64,000 nucleotides of DNA, from positions 186,001 to 250,000 of the forward strand of contig JAUCEF010000004.1 of assembly GCA_033558025.1 (NCBI GenBank). The letters run 5' to 3'. Below are positions 34,325 to 47,563 of this stretch, in pieces (position 1 is the stretch's first letter; each line of letters starts with the position of its first letter). The translations under genes were made by a program, and so were the position numbers. The DNA is from Phytophthora sp. 'mugwort'. Lineage: Eukaryota > Oomycota > Peronosporomycetes > Peronosporales > Peronosporaceae. The notes beneath the pieces were generated by a model. The model made no database searches and was not told where the DNA came from. It saw only the letters and a list, made by a program, of their open reading frames with translations.

Positions 34325-34689
34325 ATTAAAATACGAAACAAATTCACTTCTTCACCACATTCGCCATACATTTCAAGACATTCCTACTAGCATTCTACAC
34401 AACATACGCCGCCATGGACCACACTAACGGTCGTCCGCACCGTAGTTTGCCAACCTAGCGACTCTACCACCGCCCCATACCTTCTCACCGAAGCGTTGCC
34501 TCCTACTCCCCTATGTGTGTCTTCAACCGAATCGGTGCCTTCTAGGTCAGGGGACAACTCGCTGCGCTGCTGGAACCACGCCACGGTTCGGCTACGTGTG
34601 GTGTCGGAAACAGAGGGCGGGTAGTGAGTCCAGTTGGCCCGGAGTTAGCTAAACAATTTCGCGTACAGCTTAGTGGCAACATAAGAAGA

Positions 34690-34762
34690 TATCGGAGGAG
34701 GGGATCGAACCCTCGATCTTGAGCGTGTTAAGCTCACGTCCTAACCACTAGACGACACCGAC
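34690..34762 (-). tRNA. tRNA-Val-AAC: tRNA-Val(AAC), unit 30
   Basis: Identical to unit 1 as read. Upstream type C-A-4-G, the only such unit; it looks recombinant, because C4 otherwise always goes with distal A. Confidence 0.94.
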
Positions 34763-35408
34763 ACTCGAAACACGAACACACTTACCCGAATAAGACGCTT
34801 GCGCTACCGTTTACGGCACAACCAGACAGATATCTTCCCCTATCAGCACTCATCGAATGCCCGCCTCGGTATCATACCCTCTCGCATCGCATCAACCCAC
34901 TCCAATATCACAACAGTGAGATCAATCCGAGACTGACTTACGGCCCATGACAGCCCCCACTGTACGCGCATCTACTCCCGGCGGGGCTTACTAGTTCTCG
35001 GTGGCGCGTAGACCCCTCGAGACCGCAGCGTGGTAGATAAACATCAGCTACGAGGACCGTCTTGCCGCGCATCAATGTTGCCAGACTACGCCGTGTTTTG
35101 CCGGGAAAAGCTGTGGCGCGACTTTTTTTGTCCCTACTGCAGCCCGAATGCACTGTATTGATCCGCTGCAGCTACCCTTCCGTCGTAGCAAATAGCCCAG
35201 TGGGGAACAAGCGCAGCTTTGATCAGGTGACGTGAACAAACAGAATTCGTGGCGAAACCACAGATATGTGGGTCAAACTACGCGTAGTGTACGCGGGGAT
35301 GGCGAAGGCATCCGATGCAGGCTCCAACGGGCTCACAGCAGTGCATAGGCGTGGGAAGGCGGCGATAGCGGATAGTTGGCGGTGCAAAAGTGCAATGCAA
35401 AATGGACC

Positions 35409-35489
35409 CGACAGCTGTGAGATTTGAACTCACGCGGGTTACCCCAATAGATTTCTAGTCTATCGCCTTAACCACTCGGCCAAGCTGTC
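35409..35489 (-). tRNA. tRNA-Ser-AGA: tRNA-Ser(AGA), unit 31
   Basis: Identical to unit 1 as read; both T4 runs present. Confidence 0.97.
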
Positions 35490-35854
35490 ATTAAAATACG
35501 AAACAAATTCACTTCTTCACCACATTCGCCATACATTTCAAGACATTCCTACTAGCATTCTACACAACATACGCCGCCATGGACCACACTAACGGTCGTC
35601 CGCACCGTAGTTTGCCAACCTAGCGACTCTACCACCGCCCCATACCTTCTCACCGAAGCGTTGCCTCCTACTCCCCTATGTGTGTCTTCAACCGAATCGG
35701 TGCCTTCTAGGTCAGGGGACAACTCGCTGCGCTGCTGGAACCACGCCACGGTTCGGCTACGTGTGGTGTCGGAAACAGAGGGCGGGTAGTGAGTCCAGTT
35801 GGCCCGGAGTTAGCTAAACAATTTCGCGTACAGCTTAGTGGCAACATAAGAAGA

Positions 35855-35927
35855 TATCGGAGGAGGGGATCGAACCCTCGATCTTGAGCGTGTTAAGCTC
35901 ACGTCCTAACCACTAGACGACACCGAC
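35855..35927 (-). tRNA. tRNA-Val-AAC: tRNA-Val(AAC), unit 31
   Basis: Identical to unit 1 as read. Upstream type C-A-3-G. Confidence 0.94.
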
Positions 35928-36572
35928 ACTCGAAACACGAACACACTTACCCGAATAAGACGCTTGCGCTACCGTTTACGGCACAACCAGACAGATATCT
36001 TCCCTATCAGCACTCATCGAATGCCCGCCTCGGTATCATACCCTCTCGCATCGCATCAACCCACTCCAATATCACAACAGTGAGATCAATCCGAGACTGA
36101 CTTACGGCCCATGACAGCCCCCACTGTACGCGCATCTACTCCCGGCGGGGCTTACTAGTTCTCGGTGGCGCGTAGACCCCTCGAGACCGCAGCGTGGTAG
36201 ATAAACATCAGCTACGAGGACCGTCTTGCCGCGCATCAATGTTGCCAGACTACGCCGTGTTTTGCCGGGAAAAGCTGTGGCGCGACTTTTTTTGTCCCTA
36301 CTGCAGCCCGAATGCACTGTATTGATCCGCTGCAGCTACCCTTCCGTCGTAGCAAATAGCCCAGTGGGGAACAAGCGCAGCTTTGATCAGGTGACGTGAA
36401 CAAACAGAATTCGTGGCGAAACCACAGATATGTGGGTCAAACTACGCGTAGTGTACGCGGGGATGGCGAAGGCATCCGATGCAGGCTCCAACGGGCTCAC
36501 AGCAGTGCATAGGCGTGGGAAGGCGGCGATAGCGGATAGTTGGCGGTGCAAAAGTGCAATGCAAAATGGACC

Positions 36573-36653
36573 CGACAGCTGTGAGATTTGAACTCACGCG
36601 GGTTACCCCAATAGATTTCTAGTCTATCGCCTTAACCACTCGGCCAAGCTGTC
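36573..36653 (-). tRNA. tRNA-Ser-AGA: tRNA-Ser(AGA), unit 32
   Basis: Identical to unit 1 as read; both T4 runs present. Confidence 0.97.
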
Positions 36654-37018
36654 ATTAAAATACGAAACAAATTCACTTCTTCACCACATTCGCCATACAT
36701 TTCAAGACATTCCTACTAGCATTCTACACAACATACGCCGCCATGGACCACACTAACGGTCGTCCGCACCGTAGTTTGCCAACCTAGCGACTCTACCACC
36801 GCCCCATACCTTCTCACCGAAGCGTTGCCTCCTACTCCCCTATGTGTGTCTTCAACCGAATCGGTGCCTTCTAGGTCAGGGGACAACTCGCTGCGCTGCT
36901 GGAACCACGCCACGGTTCGGCTACGTGTGGTGTCGGAAACAGAGGGCGGGTAGTGAGTCCAGTTGGCCCGGAGTTAGCTAAACAATTTCGCGTACAGCTT
37001 AGTGGCAACATAAGAAGA

Positions 37019-37091
37019 TATCGGAGGAGGGGATCGAACCCTCGATCTTGAGCGTGTTAAGCTCACGTCCTAACCACTAGACGACACCGAC
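37019..37091 (-). tRNA. tRNA-Val-AAC: tRNA-Val(AAC), unit 32
   Basis: Identical to unit 1 as read. Upstream type T-A-4-A; units 31-32 and 33-34 alternate as a duplicated pair. Confidence 0.94.
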
Positions 37092-37737
37092 ACTCGAAAC
37101 ACGAACACATTTACCCGAATAAGACGCTTGCGCTACCGTTTACGGCACAACCAGACAGATATCTTCCCCTATCAGCACTCATCGAATGCCCGCCTCGATA
37201 TCATACCCTCTCGCATCGCATCAACCCACTCCAATATCACAACAGTGAGATCAATCCGAGACTGACTTACGGCCCATGACAGCCCCCACTGTACGCGCAT
37301 CTACTCCCGGCGGGGCTTACTAGTTCTCGGTGGCGCGTAGACCCCTCGAGACCGCAGCGTGGTAGATAAACATCAGCTACGAGGACCGTCTTGCCGCGCA
37401 TCAATGTTGCCAGACTACGCCGTGTTTTGCCGGGAAAAGCTGTGGCGCGACTTTTTTTGTCCCTACTGCAGCCCGAATGCACTGTATTGATCCGCTGCAG
37501 CTACCCTTCCGTCGTAGCAAATAGCCCAGTGGGGAACAAGCGCAGCTTTGATCAGGTGACGTGAACAAACAGAATTCGTGGCGAAACCACAGATATGTGG
37601 GTCAAACTACGCGTAGTGTACGCGGGGATGGCGAAGGCATCCGATGCAGGCTCCAACGGGCTCACAGCAGTGCATAGGCGTGGGAAGGCGGCGATAGCGG
37701 ATAGTTGGCGGTGCAAAAGTGCAATGCAAAATGGACC

Positions 37738-37818
37738 CGACAGCTGTGAGATTTGAACTCACGCGGGTTACCCCAATAGATTTCTAGTCTATCGCCTTAA
37801 CCACTCGGCCAAGCTGTC
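37738..37818 (-). tRNA. tRNA-Ser-AGA: tRNA-Ser(AGA), unit 33
   Basis: Identical to unit 1 as read; both T4 runs present. Confidence 0.97.
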
Positions 37819-38183
37819 ATTAAAATACGAAACAAATTCACTTCTTCACCACATTCGCCATACATTTCAAGACATTCCTACTAGCATTCTACACAACATA
37901 CGCCGCCATGGACCACACTAACGGTCGTCCGCACCGTAGTTTGCCAACCTAGCGACTCTACCACCGCCCCATACCTTCTCACCGAAGCGTTGCCTCCTAC
38001 TCCCCTATGTGTGTCTTCAACCGAATCGGTGCCTTCTAGGTCAGGGGACAACTCGCTGCGCTGCTGGAACCACGCCACGGTTCGGCTACGTGTGGTGTCG
38101 GAAACAGAGGGCGGGTAGTGAGTCCAGTTGGCCCGGAGTTAGCTAAACAATTTCGCGTACAGCTTAGTGGCAACATAAGAAGA

Positions 38184-38256
38184 TATCGGAGGAGGGGATC
38201 GAACCCTCGATCTTGAGCGTGTTAAGCTCACGTCCTAACCACTAGACGACACCGAC
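38184..38256 (-). tRNA. tRNA-Val-AAC: tRNA-Val(AAC), unit 33
   Basis: Identical to unit 1 as read. Upstream type C-A-3-G. Confidence 0.94.
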
Positions 38257-38901
38257 ACTCGAAACACGAACACACTTACCCGAATAAGACGCTTGCGCTA
38301 CCGTTTACGGCACAACCAGACAGATATCTTCCCTATCAGCACTCATCGAATGCCCGCCTCGGTATCATACCCTCTCGCATCGCATCAACCCACTCCAATA
38401 TCACAACAGTGAGATCAATCCGAGACTGACTTACGGCCCATGACAGCCCCCACTGTACGCGCATCTACTCCCGGCGGGGCTTACTAGTTCTCGGTGGCGC
38501 GTAGACCCCTCGAGACCGCAGCGTGGTAGATAAACATCAGCTACGAGGACCGTCTTGCCGCGCATCAATGTTGCCAGACTACGCCGTGTTTTGCCGGGAA
38601 AAGCTGTGGCGCGACTTTTTTTGTCCCTACTGCAGCCCGAATGCACTGTATTGATCCGCTGCAGCTACCCTTCCGTCGTAGCAAATAGCCCAGTGGGGAA
38701 CAAGCGCAGCTTTGATCAGGTGACGTGAACAAACAGAATTCGTGGCGAAACCACAGATATGTGGGTCAAACTACGCGTAGTGTACGCGGGGATGGCGAAG
38801 GCATCCGATGCAGGCTCCAACGGGCTCACAGCAGTGCATAGGCGTGGGAAGGCGGCGATAGCGGATAGTTGGCGGTGCAAAAGTGCAATGCAAAATGGAC
38901 C

Positions 38902-38982
38902 CGACAGCTGTGAGATTTGAACTCACGCGGGTTACCCCAATAGATTTCTAGTCTATCGCCTTAACCACTCGGCCAAGCTGTC
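38902..38982 (-). tRNA. tRNA-Ser-AGA: tRNA-Ser(AGA), unit 34
   Basis: Identical to unit 1 as read; both T4 runs present. Confidence 0.97.
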
Positions 38983-39347
38983 ATTAAAATACGAAACAAA
39001 TTCACTTCTTCACCACATTCGCCATACATTTCAAGACATTCCTACTAGCATTCTACACAACATACGCCGCCATGGACCACACTAACGGTCGTCCGCACCG
39101 TAGTTTGCCAACCTAGCGACTCTACCACCGCCCCATACCTTCTCACCGAAGCGTTGCCTCCTACTCCCCTATGTGTGTCTTCAACCGAATCGGTGCCTTC
39201 TAGGTCAGGGGACAACTCGCTGCGCTGCTGGAACCACGCCACGGTTCGGCTACGTGTGGTGTCGGAAACAGAGGGCGGGTAGTGAGTCCAGTTGGCCCGG
39301 AGTTAGCTAAACAATTTCGCGTACAGCTTAGTGGCAACATAAGAAGA

Positions 39348-39420
39348 TATCGGAGGAGGGGATCGAACCCTCGATCTTGAGCGTGTTAAGCTCACGTCCT
39401 AACCACTAGACGACACCGAC
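39348..39420 (-). tRNA. tRNA-Val-AAC: tRNA-Val(AAC), unit 34
   Basis: Identical to unit 1 as read. Upstream type T-A-4-A. Confidence 0.94.
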
Positions 39421-40066
39421 ACTCGAAACACGAACACATTTACCCGAATAAGACGCTTGCGCTACCGTTTACGGCACAACCAGACAGATATCTTCCCCTA
39501 TCAGCACTCATCGAATGCCCGCCTCGATATCATACCCTCTCGCATCGCATCAACCCACTCCAATATCACAACAGTGAGATCAATCCGAGACTGACTTACG
39601 GCCCATGACAGCCCCCACTGTACGCGCATCTACTCCCGGCGGGGCTTACTAGTTCTCGGTGGCGCGTAGACCCCTCGAGACCGCAGCGTGGTAGATAAAC
39701 ATCAGCTACGAGGACCGTCTTGCCGCGCATCAATGTTGCCAGACTACGCCGTGTTTTGCCGGGAAAAGCTGTGGCGCGACTTTTTTTGTCCCTACTGCAG
39801 CCCGAATGCACTGTATTGATCCGCTGCAGCTACCCTTCCGTCGTAGCAAATAGCCCAGTGGGGAACAAGCGCAGCTTTGATCAGGTGACGTGAACAAACA
39901 GAATTCGTGGCGAAACCACAGATATGTGGGTCAAACTACGCGTAGTGTACGCGGGGATGGCGAAGGCATCCGATGCAGGCTCCAACGGGCTCACAGCAGT
40001 GCATAGGCGTGGGAAGGCGGCGATAGCGGATAGTTGGCGGTGCAAAAGTGCAATGCAAAATGGACC

Positions 40067-40147
40067 CGACAGCTGTGAGATTTGAACTCACGCGGGTTAC
40101 CCCAATAGATTTCTAGTCTATCGCCTTAACCACTCGGCCAAGCTGTC
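40067..40147 (-). tRNA. tRNA-Ser-AGA: tRNA-Ser(AGA), unit 35
   Basis: Identical to unit 1 as read. Its upstream spacer lacks one GCC at about 40231 (a deletion shared only with unit 36). Confidence 0.97.
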
Positions 40148-40509
40148 ATTAAAATACGAAACAAATTCACTTCTTCACCACATTCGCCATACATTTCAAG
40201 ACATTCCTACTAGCATTCTACACAACATACGCCATGGACCACACTAACGGTCGTCCGCACCGTAGTTTGCCAACCTAGCGACTCTACCACCGCCCCATAC
40301 CTTCTCACCGAAGCGTTGCCTCCTACTCCCCTATGTGTGTCTTCAACCGAATCGGTGCCTTCTAGGTCAGGGGACAACTCGCTGCGCTGCTGGAACCACG
40401 CCACGGTTCGGCTACGTGTGGTGTCGGAAACAGAGGGCGGGTAGTGAGTCCAGTTGGCCCGGAGTTAGCTAAACAATTTCGCGTACAGCTTAGTGGCAAC
40501 ATAAGAAGA

Positions 40510-40582
40510 TATCGGAGGAGGGGATCGAACCCTCGATCTTGAGCGTGTTAAGCTCACGTCCTAACCACTAGACGACACCGAC
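40510..40582 (-). tRNA. tRNA-Val-AAC: tRNA-Val(AAC), unit 35
   Basis: Identical to unit 1 as read. Upstream type T-A-3-G. Confidence 0.94.
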
Positions 40583-41217
40583 ACTCGAAACACGAACACA
40601 TTTACCCGAATAAGACGCTTGCGCTACCGTTTACGGCACAACCAGACAGATATCTTCCCTATCAGCACTCATCGAATGCCCGCCTCGGTATCATACCCTC
40701 TCGCATCGCATCAACCCACTCCAATATCACAACAGTGAGATCAATCCGAGACTGACTTACGGCCCATGACAGCCCCCACTGTACGCGCATCTACTCCCGG
40801 CGGGGCTTACTAGTTCTCGGTGGCGCGTAGACCCCTCGAGACCGCAGCGTGGTAGATAAACATCAGCTACGAGGACCGTCTTGCCGCGCATCAATGTTGC
40901 CAGACTACGCCGTGTTTTGCCGGGAAAAGCTGTGGCGCGACTTTTTTTGTCCCTACTGCAGCCCGAATGCACTGTATTGATCCGCTGCAGCTACCCTTCC
41001 GTCGTAGCAAATAGCCCAGTGGGGAACAAGCGCAGCTTTGATCAGGTGACGTGAACAAACAGAATTCGTGGCGAAACCACAGATATGTGGGTCAAACTAC
41101 GCGTAGTGTACGCGGGGATGGCGAAGGCATCCGATGCAGGCTCCAACGGGCTCACAGCAGTGCATAGGCGTGGGAAGGCGGCGATAGCGGATAGTTGGCG
41201 GTGCAAAAGTGCAATGC

Positions 41218-41221
41218 GAAA
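41218..41221 (-). terminator. Mutated proximal tRNA-Ser terminator, unit 36
   Basis: GAAA in place of AAAA on the plus strand. Unit 36 shares the GCC deletion with unit 35, but unit 35 has the intact terminator, so the two changes have separate histories. Confidence 0.85.
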
Positions 41222-41227
41222 TGGACC

Positions 41228-41308
41228 CGACAGCTGTGAGATTTGAACTCACGCGGGTTACCCCAATAGATTTCTAGTCTATCGCCTTAACCACTCGGCC
41301 AAGCTGTC
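41228..41308 (-). tRNA. tRNA-Ser-AGA: tRNA-Ser(AGA), unit 36
   Basis: Gene body identical to unit 1 as read; only the distal T4 terminator remains. GCC deletion in the upstream spacer at about 41391. Confidence 0.97.
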
Positions 41309-41670
41309 ATTAAAATACGAAACAAATTCACTTCTTCACCACATTCGCCATACATTTCAAGACATTCCTACTAGCATTCTACACAACATACGCCATGGAC
41401 CACACTAACGGTCGTCCGCACCGTAGTTTGCCAACCTAGCGACTCTACCACCGCCCCATACCTTCTCACCGAAGCGTTGCCTCCTACTCCCCTATGTGTG
41501 TCTTCAACCGAATCGGTGCCTTCTAGGTCAGGGGACAACTCGCTGCGCTGCTGGAACCACGCCACGGTTCGGCTACGTGTGGTGTCGGAAACAGAGGGCG
41601 GGTAGTGAGTCCAGTTGGCCCGGAGTTAGCTAAACAATTTCGCGTACAGCTTAGTGGCAACATAAGAAGA

Positions 41671-41743
41671 TATCGGAGGAGGGGATCGAACCCTCGATCT
41701 TGAGCGTGTTAAGCTCACGTCCTAACCACTAGACGACACCGAC
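41671..41743 (-). tRNA. tRNA-Val-AAC: tRNA-Val(AAC), unit 36
   Basis: Identical to unit 1 as read. Upstream type T-A-3-G. Confidence 0.94.
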
Positions 41744-42388
41744 ACTCGAAACACGAACACATTTACCCGAATAAGACGCTTGCGCTACCGTTTACGGCAC
41801 AACCAGACAGATATCTTCCCTATCAGCACTCATCGAATGCCCGCCTCGGTATCATACCCTCTCGCATCGCATCAACCCACTCCAATATCACAACAGTGAG
41901 ATCAATCCGAGACTGACTTACGGCCCATGACAGCCCCCACTGTACGCGCATCTACTCCCGGCGGGGCTTACTAGTTCTCGGTGGCGCGTAGACCCCTCGA
42001 GACCGCAGCGTGGTAGATAAACATCAGCTACGAGGACCGTCTTGCCGCGCATCAATGTTGCCAGACTACGCCGTGTTTTGCCGGGAAAAGCTGTGGCGCG
42101 ACTTTTTTTGTCCCTACTGCAGCCCGAATGCACTGTATTGATCCGCTGCAGCTACCCTTCCGTCGTAGCAAATAGCCCAGTGGGGAACAAGCGCAGCTTT
42201 GATCAGGTGACGTGAACAAACAGAATTCGTGGCGAAACCACAGATATGTGGGTCAAACTACGCGTAGTGTACGCGGGGATGGCGAAGGCATCCGATGCAG
42301 GCTCCAACGGGCTCACAGCAGTGCATAGGCGTGGGAAGGCGGCGATAGCGGATAGTTGGCGGTGCAAAAGTGCAATGCAAAATGGACC

Positions 42389-42469
42389 CGACAGCTGTGA
42401 GATTTGAACTCACGCGGGTTACCCCAATAGATTTCTAGTCTATCGCCTTAACCACTCGGCCAAGCTGTC
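42389..42469 (-). tRNA. tRNA-Ser-AGA: tRNA-Ser(AGA), unit 37
   Basis: Identical to unit 1 as read; both T4 runs present. Confidence 0.97.
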
Positions 42470-42834
42470 ATTAAAATACGAAACAAATTCACTTCTTCAC
42501 CACATTCGCCATACATTTCAAGACATTCCTACTAGCATTCTACACAACATACGCCGCCATGGACCACACTAACGGTCGTCCGCACCGTAGTTTGCCAACC
42601 TAGCGACTCTACCACCGCCCCATACCTTCTCACCGAAGCGTTGCCTCCTACTCCCCTATGTGTGTCTTCAACCGAATCGGTGCCTTCTAGGTCAGGGGAC
42701 AACTCGCTGCGCTGCTGGAACCACGCCACGGTTCGGCTACGTGTGGTGTCGGAAACAGAGGGCGGGTAGTGAGTCCAGTTGGCCCGGAGTTAGCTAAACA
42801 ATTTCGCGTACAGCTTAGTGGCAACATAAGAAGA

Positions 42835-42907
42835 TATCGGAGGAGGGGATCGAACCCTCGATCTTGAGCGTGTTAAGCTCACGTCCTAACCACTAGACGA
42901 CACCGAC
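42835..42907 (-). tRNA. tRNA-Val-AAC: tRNA-Val(AAC), unit 37
   Basis: Identical to unit 1 as read. Upstream type C-G-3-A. Confidence 0.94.
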
Positions 42908-43552
42908 ACTCGAAACACGAACACACTTACCCGAGTAAGACGCTTGCGCTACCGTTTACGGCACAACCAGACAGATATCTTCCCTATCAGCACTCATCGA
43001 ATGCCCGCCTCGATATCATACCCTCTCGCATCGCATCAACCCACTCCAATATCACAACAGTGAGATCAATCCGAGACTGACTTACGGCCCATGACAGCCC
43101 CCACTGTACGCGCATCTACTCCCGGCGGGGCTTACTAGTTCTCGGTGGCGCGTAGACCCCTCGAGACCGCAGCGTGGTAGATAAACATCAGCTACGAGGA
43201 CCGTCTTGCCGCGCATCAATGTTGCCAGACTACGCCGTGTTTTGCCGGGAAAAGCTGTGGCGCGACTTTTTTTGTCCCTACTGCAGCCCGAATGCACTGT
43301 ATTGATCCGCTGCAGCTACCCTTCCGTCGTAGCAAATAGCCCAGTGGGGAACAAGCGCAGCTTTGATCAGGTGACGTGAACAAACAGAATTCGTGGCGAA
43401 ACCACAGATATGTGGGTCAAACTACGCGTAGTGTACGCGGGGATGGCGAAGGCATCCGATGCAGGCTCCAACGGGCTCACAGCAGTGCATAGGCGTGGGA
43501 AGGCGGCGATAGCGGATAGTTGGCGGTGCAAAAGTGCAATGCAAAATGGACC

Positions 43553-43633
43553 CGACAGCTGTGAGATTTGAACTCACGCGGGTTACCCCAATAGATTTCT
43601 AGTCTATCGCCTTAACCACTCGGCCAAGCTGTC
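43553..43633 (-). tRNA. tRNA-Ser-AGA: tRNA-Ser(AGA), unit 38
   Basis: Identical to unit 1 as read; both T4 runs present. Confidence 0.97.
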
Positions 43634-43998
43634 ATTAAAATACGAAACAAATTCACTTCTTCACCACATTCGCCATACATTTCAAGACATTCCTACTAGC
43701 ATTCTACACAACATACGCCGCCATGGACCACACTAACGGTCGTCCGCACCGTAGTTTGCCAACCTAGCGACTCTACCACCGCCCCATACCTTCTCACCGA
43801 AGCGTTGCCTCCTACTCCCCTATGTGTGTCTTCAACCGAATCGGTGCCTTCTAGGTCAGGGGACAACTCGCTGCGCTGCTGGAACCACGCCACGGTTCGG
43901 CTACGTGTGGTGTCGGAAACAGAGGGCGGGTAGTGAGTCCAGTTGGCCCGGAGTTAGCTAAACAATTTCGCGTACAGCTTAGTGGCAACATAAGAAGA

Positions 43999-44071
43999 TA
44001 TCGGAGGAGGGGATCGAACCCTCGATCTTGAGCGTGTTAAGCTCACGTCCTAACCACTAGACGACACCGAC
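43999..44071 (-). tRNA. tRNA-Val-AAC: tRNA-Val(AAC), unit 38
   Basis: Identical to unit 1 as read. Upstream type T-A-3-G, a single interruption in a C-G-3-A block. Confidence 0.94.
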
Positions 44072-44716
44072 ACTCGAAACACGAACACATTTACCCGAAT
44101 AAGACGCTTGCGCTACCGTTTACGGCACAACCAGACAGATATCTTCCCTATCAGCACTCATCGAATGCCCGCCTCGGTATCATACCCTCTCGCATCGCAT
44201 CAACCCACTCCAATATCACAACAGTGAGATCAATCCGAGACTGACTTACGGCCCATGACAGCCCCCACTGTACGCGCATCTACTCCCGGCGGGGCTTACT
44301 AGTTCTCGGTGGCGCGTAGACCCCTCGAGACCGCAGCGTGGTAGATAAACATCAGCTACGAGGACCGTCTTGCCGCGCATCAATGTTGCCAGACTACGCC
44401 GTGTTTTGCCGGGAAAAGCTGTGGCGCGACTTTTTTTGTCCCTACTGCAGCCCGAATGCACTGTATTGATCCGCTGCAGCTACCCTTCCGTCGTAGCAAA
44501 TAGCCCAGTGGGGAACAAGCGCAGCTTTGATCAGGTGACGTGAACAAACAGAATTCGTGGCGAAACCACAGATATGTGGGTCAAACTACGCGTAGTGTAC
44601 GCGGGGATGGCGAAGGCATCCGATGCAGGCTCCAACGGGCTCACAGCAGTGCATAGGCGTGGGAAGGCGGCGATAGCGGATAGTTGGCGGTGCAAAAGTG
44701 CAATGCAAAATGGACC

Positions 44717-44797
44717 CGACAGCTGTGAGATTTGAACTCACGCGGGTTACCCCAATAGATTTCTAGTCTATCGCCTTAACCACTCGGCCAAGCTGTC
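44717..44797 (-). tRNA. tRNA-Ser-AGA: tRNA-Ser(AGA), unit 39
   Basis: Identical to unit 1 as read; both T4 runs present. Confidence 0.97.
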
Positions 44798-45162
44798 ATT
44801 AAAATACGAAACAAATTCACTTCTTCACCACATTCGCCATACATTTCAAGACATTCCTACTAGCATTCTACACAACATACGCCGCCATGGACCACACTAA
44901 CGGTCGTCCGCACCGTAGTTTGCCAACCTAGCGACTCTACCACCGCCCCATACCTTCTCACCGAAGCGTTGCCTCCTACTCCCCTATGTGTGTCTTCAAC
45001 CGAATCGGTGCCTTCTAGGTCAGGGGACAACTCGCTGCGCTGCTGGAACCACGCCACGGTTCGGCTACGTGTGGTGTCGGAAACAGAGGGCGGGTAGTGA
45101 GTCCAGTTGGCCCGGAGTTAGCTAAACAATTTCGCGTACAGCTTAGTGGCAACATAAGAAGA

Positions 45163-45235
45163 TATCGGAGGAGGGGATCGAACCCTCGATCTTGAGCGTG
45201 TTAAGCTCACGTCCTAACCACTAGACGACACCGAC
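45163..45235 (-). tRNA. tRNA-Val-AAC: tRNA-Val(AAC), unit 39
   Basis: Identical to unit 1 as read. Upstream type C-G-3-A, first of seven in a row. Confidence 0.94.
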
Positions 45236-45880
45236 ACTCGAAACACGAACACACTTACCCGAGTAAGACGCTTGCGCTACCGTTTACGGCACAACCAGAC
45301 AGATATCTTCCCTATCAGCACTCATCGAATGCCCGCCTCGATATCATACCCTCTCGCATCGCATCAACCCACTCCAATATCACAACAGTGAGATCAATCC
45401 GAGACTGACTTACGGCCCATGACAGCCCCCACTGTACGCGCATCTACTCCCGGCGGGGCTTACTAGTTCTCGGTGGCGCGTAGACCCCTCGAGACCGCAG
45501 CGTGGTAGATAAACATCAGCTACGAGGACCGTCTTGCCGCGCATCAATGTTGCCAGACTACGCCGTGTTTTGCCGGGAAAAGCTGTGGCGCGACTTTTTT
45601 TGTCCCTACTGCAGCCCGAATGCACTGTATTGATCCGCTGCAGCTACCCTTCCGTCGTAGCAAATAGCCCAGTGGGGAACAAGCGCAGCTTTGATCAGGT
45701 GACGTGAACAAACAGAATTCGTGGCGAAACCACAGATATGTGGGTCAAACTACGCGTAGTGTACGCGGGGATGGCGAAGGCATCCGATGCAGGCTCCAAC
45801 GGGCTCACAGCAGTGCATAGGCGTGGGAAGGCGGCGATAGCGGATAGTTGGCGGTGCAAAAGTGCAATGCAAAATGGACC

Positions 45881-45961
45881 CGACAGCTGTGAGATTTGAA
45901 CTCACGCGGGTTACCCCAATAGATTTCTAGTCTATCGCCTTAACCACTCGGCCAAGCTGTC
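45881..45961 (-). tRNA. tRNA-Ser-AGA: tRNA-Ser(AGA), unit 40
   Basis: Identical to unit 1 as read; both T4 runs present. Confidence 0.97.
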
Positions 45962-46326
45962 ATTAAAATACGAAACAAATTCACTTCTTCACCACATTCG
46001 CCATACATTTCAAGACATTCCTACTAGCATTCTACACAACATACGCCGCCATGGACCACACTAACGGTCGTCCGCACCGTAGTTTGCCAACCTAGCGACT
46101 CTACCACCGCCCCATACCTTCTCACCGAAGCGTTGCCTCCTACTCCCCTATGTGTGTCTTCAACCGAATCGGTGCCTTCTAGGTCAGGGGACAACTCGCT
46201 GCGCTGCTGGAACCACGCCACGGTTCGGCTACGTGTGGTGTCGGAAACAGAGGGCGGGTAGTGAGTCCAGTTGGCCCGGAGTTAGCTAAACAATTTCGCG
46301 TACAGCTTAGTGGCAACATAAGAAGA

Positions 46327-46399
46327 TATCGGAGGAGGGGATCGAACCCTCGATCTTGAGCGTGTTAAGCTCACGTCCTAACCACTAGACGACACCGAC
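46327..46399 (-). tRNA. tRNA-Val-AAC: tRNA-Val(AAC), unit 40
   Basis: Identical to unit 1 as read. Upstream type C-G-3-A. Confidence 0.94.
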
Positions 46400-47044
46400 A
46401 CTCGAAACACGAACACACTTACCCGAGTAAGACGCTTGCGCTACCGTTTACGGCACAACCAGACAGATATCTTCCCTATCAGCACTCATCGAATGCCCGC
46501 CTCGATATCATACCCTCTCGCATCGCATCAACCCACTCCAATATCACAACAGTGAGATCAATCCGAGACTGACTTACGGCCCATGACAGCCCCCACTGTA
46601 CGCGCATCTACTCCCGGCGGGGCTTACTAGTTCTCGGTGGCGCGTAGACCCCTCGAGACCGCAGCGTGGTAGATAAACATCAGCTACGAGGACCGTCTTG
46701 CCGCGCATCAATGTTGCCAGACTACGCCGTGTTTTGCCGGGAAAAGCTGTGGCGCGACTTTTTTTGTCCCTACTGCAGCCCGAATGCACTGTATTGATCC
46801 GCTGCAGCTACCCTTCCGTCGTAGCAAATAGCCCAGTGGGGAACAAGCGCAGCTTTGATCAGGTGACGTGAACAAACAGAATTCGTGGCGAAACCACAGA
46901 TATGTGGGTCAAACTACGCGTAGTGTACGCGGGGATGGCGAAGGCATCCGATGCAGGCTCCAACGGGCTCACAGCAGTGCATAGGCGTGGGAAGGCGGCG
47001 ATAGCGGATAGTTGGCGGTGCAAAAGTGCAATGCAAAATGGACC

Positions 47045-47125
47045 CGACAGCTGTGAGATTTGAACTCACGCGGGTTACCCCAATAGATTTCTAGTCTATC
47101 GCCTTAACCACTCGGCCAAGCTGTC
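47045..47125 (-). tRNA. tRNA-Ser-AGA: tRNA-Ser(AGA), unit 41
   Basis: Identical to unit 1 as read; both T4 runs present. Confidence 0.97.
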
Positions 47126-47490
47126 ATTAAAATACGAAACAAATTCACTTCTTCACCACATTCGCCATACATTTCAAGACATTCCTACTAGCATTCTACA
47201 CAACATACGCCGCCATGGACCACACTAACGGTCGTCCGCACCGTAGTTTGCCAACCTAGCGACTCTACCACCGCCCCATACCTTCTCACCGAAGCGTTGC
47301 CTCCTACTCCCCTATGTGTGTCTTCAACCGAATCGGTGCCTTCTAGGTCAGGGGACAACTCGCTGCGCTGCTGGAACCACGCCACGGTTCGGCTACGTGT
47401 GGTGTCGGAAACAGAGGGCGGGTAGTGAGTCCAGTTGGCCCGGAGTTAGCTAAACAATTTCGCGTACAGCTTAGTGGCAACATAAGAAGA

Positions 47491-47563
47491 TATCGGAGGA
47501 GGGGATCGAACCCTCGATCTTGAGCGTGTTAAGCTCACGTCCTAACCACTAGACGACACCGAC
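47491..47563 (-). tRNA. tRNA-Val-AAC: tRNA-Val(AAC), unit 41
   Basis: Identical to unit 1 as read. Upstream type C-G-3-A. Confidence 0.94.
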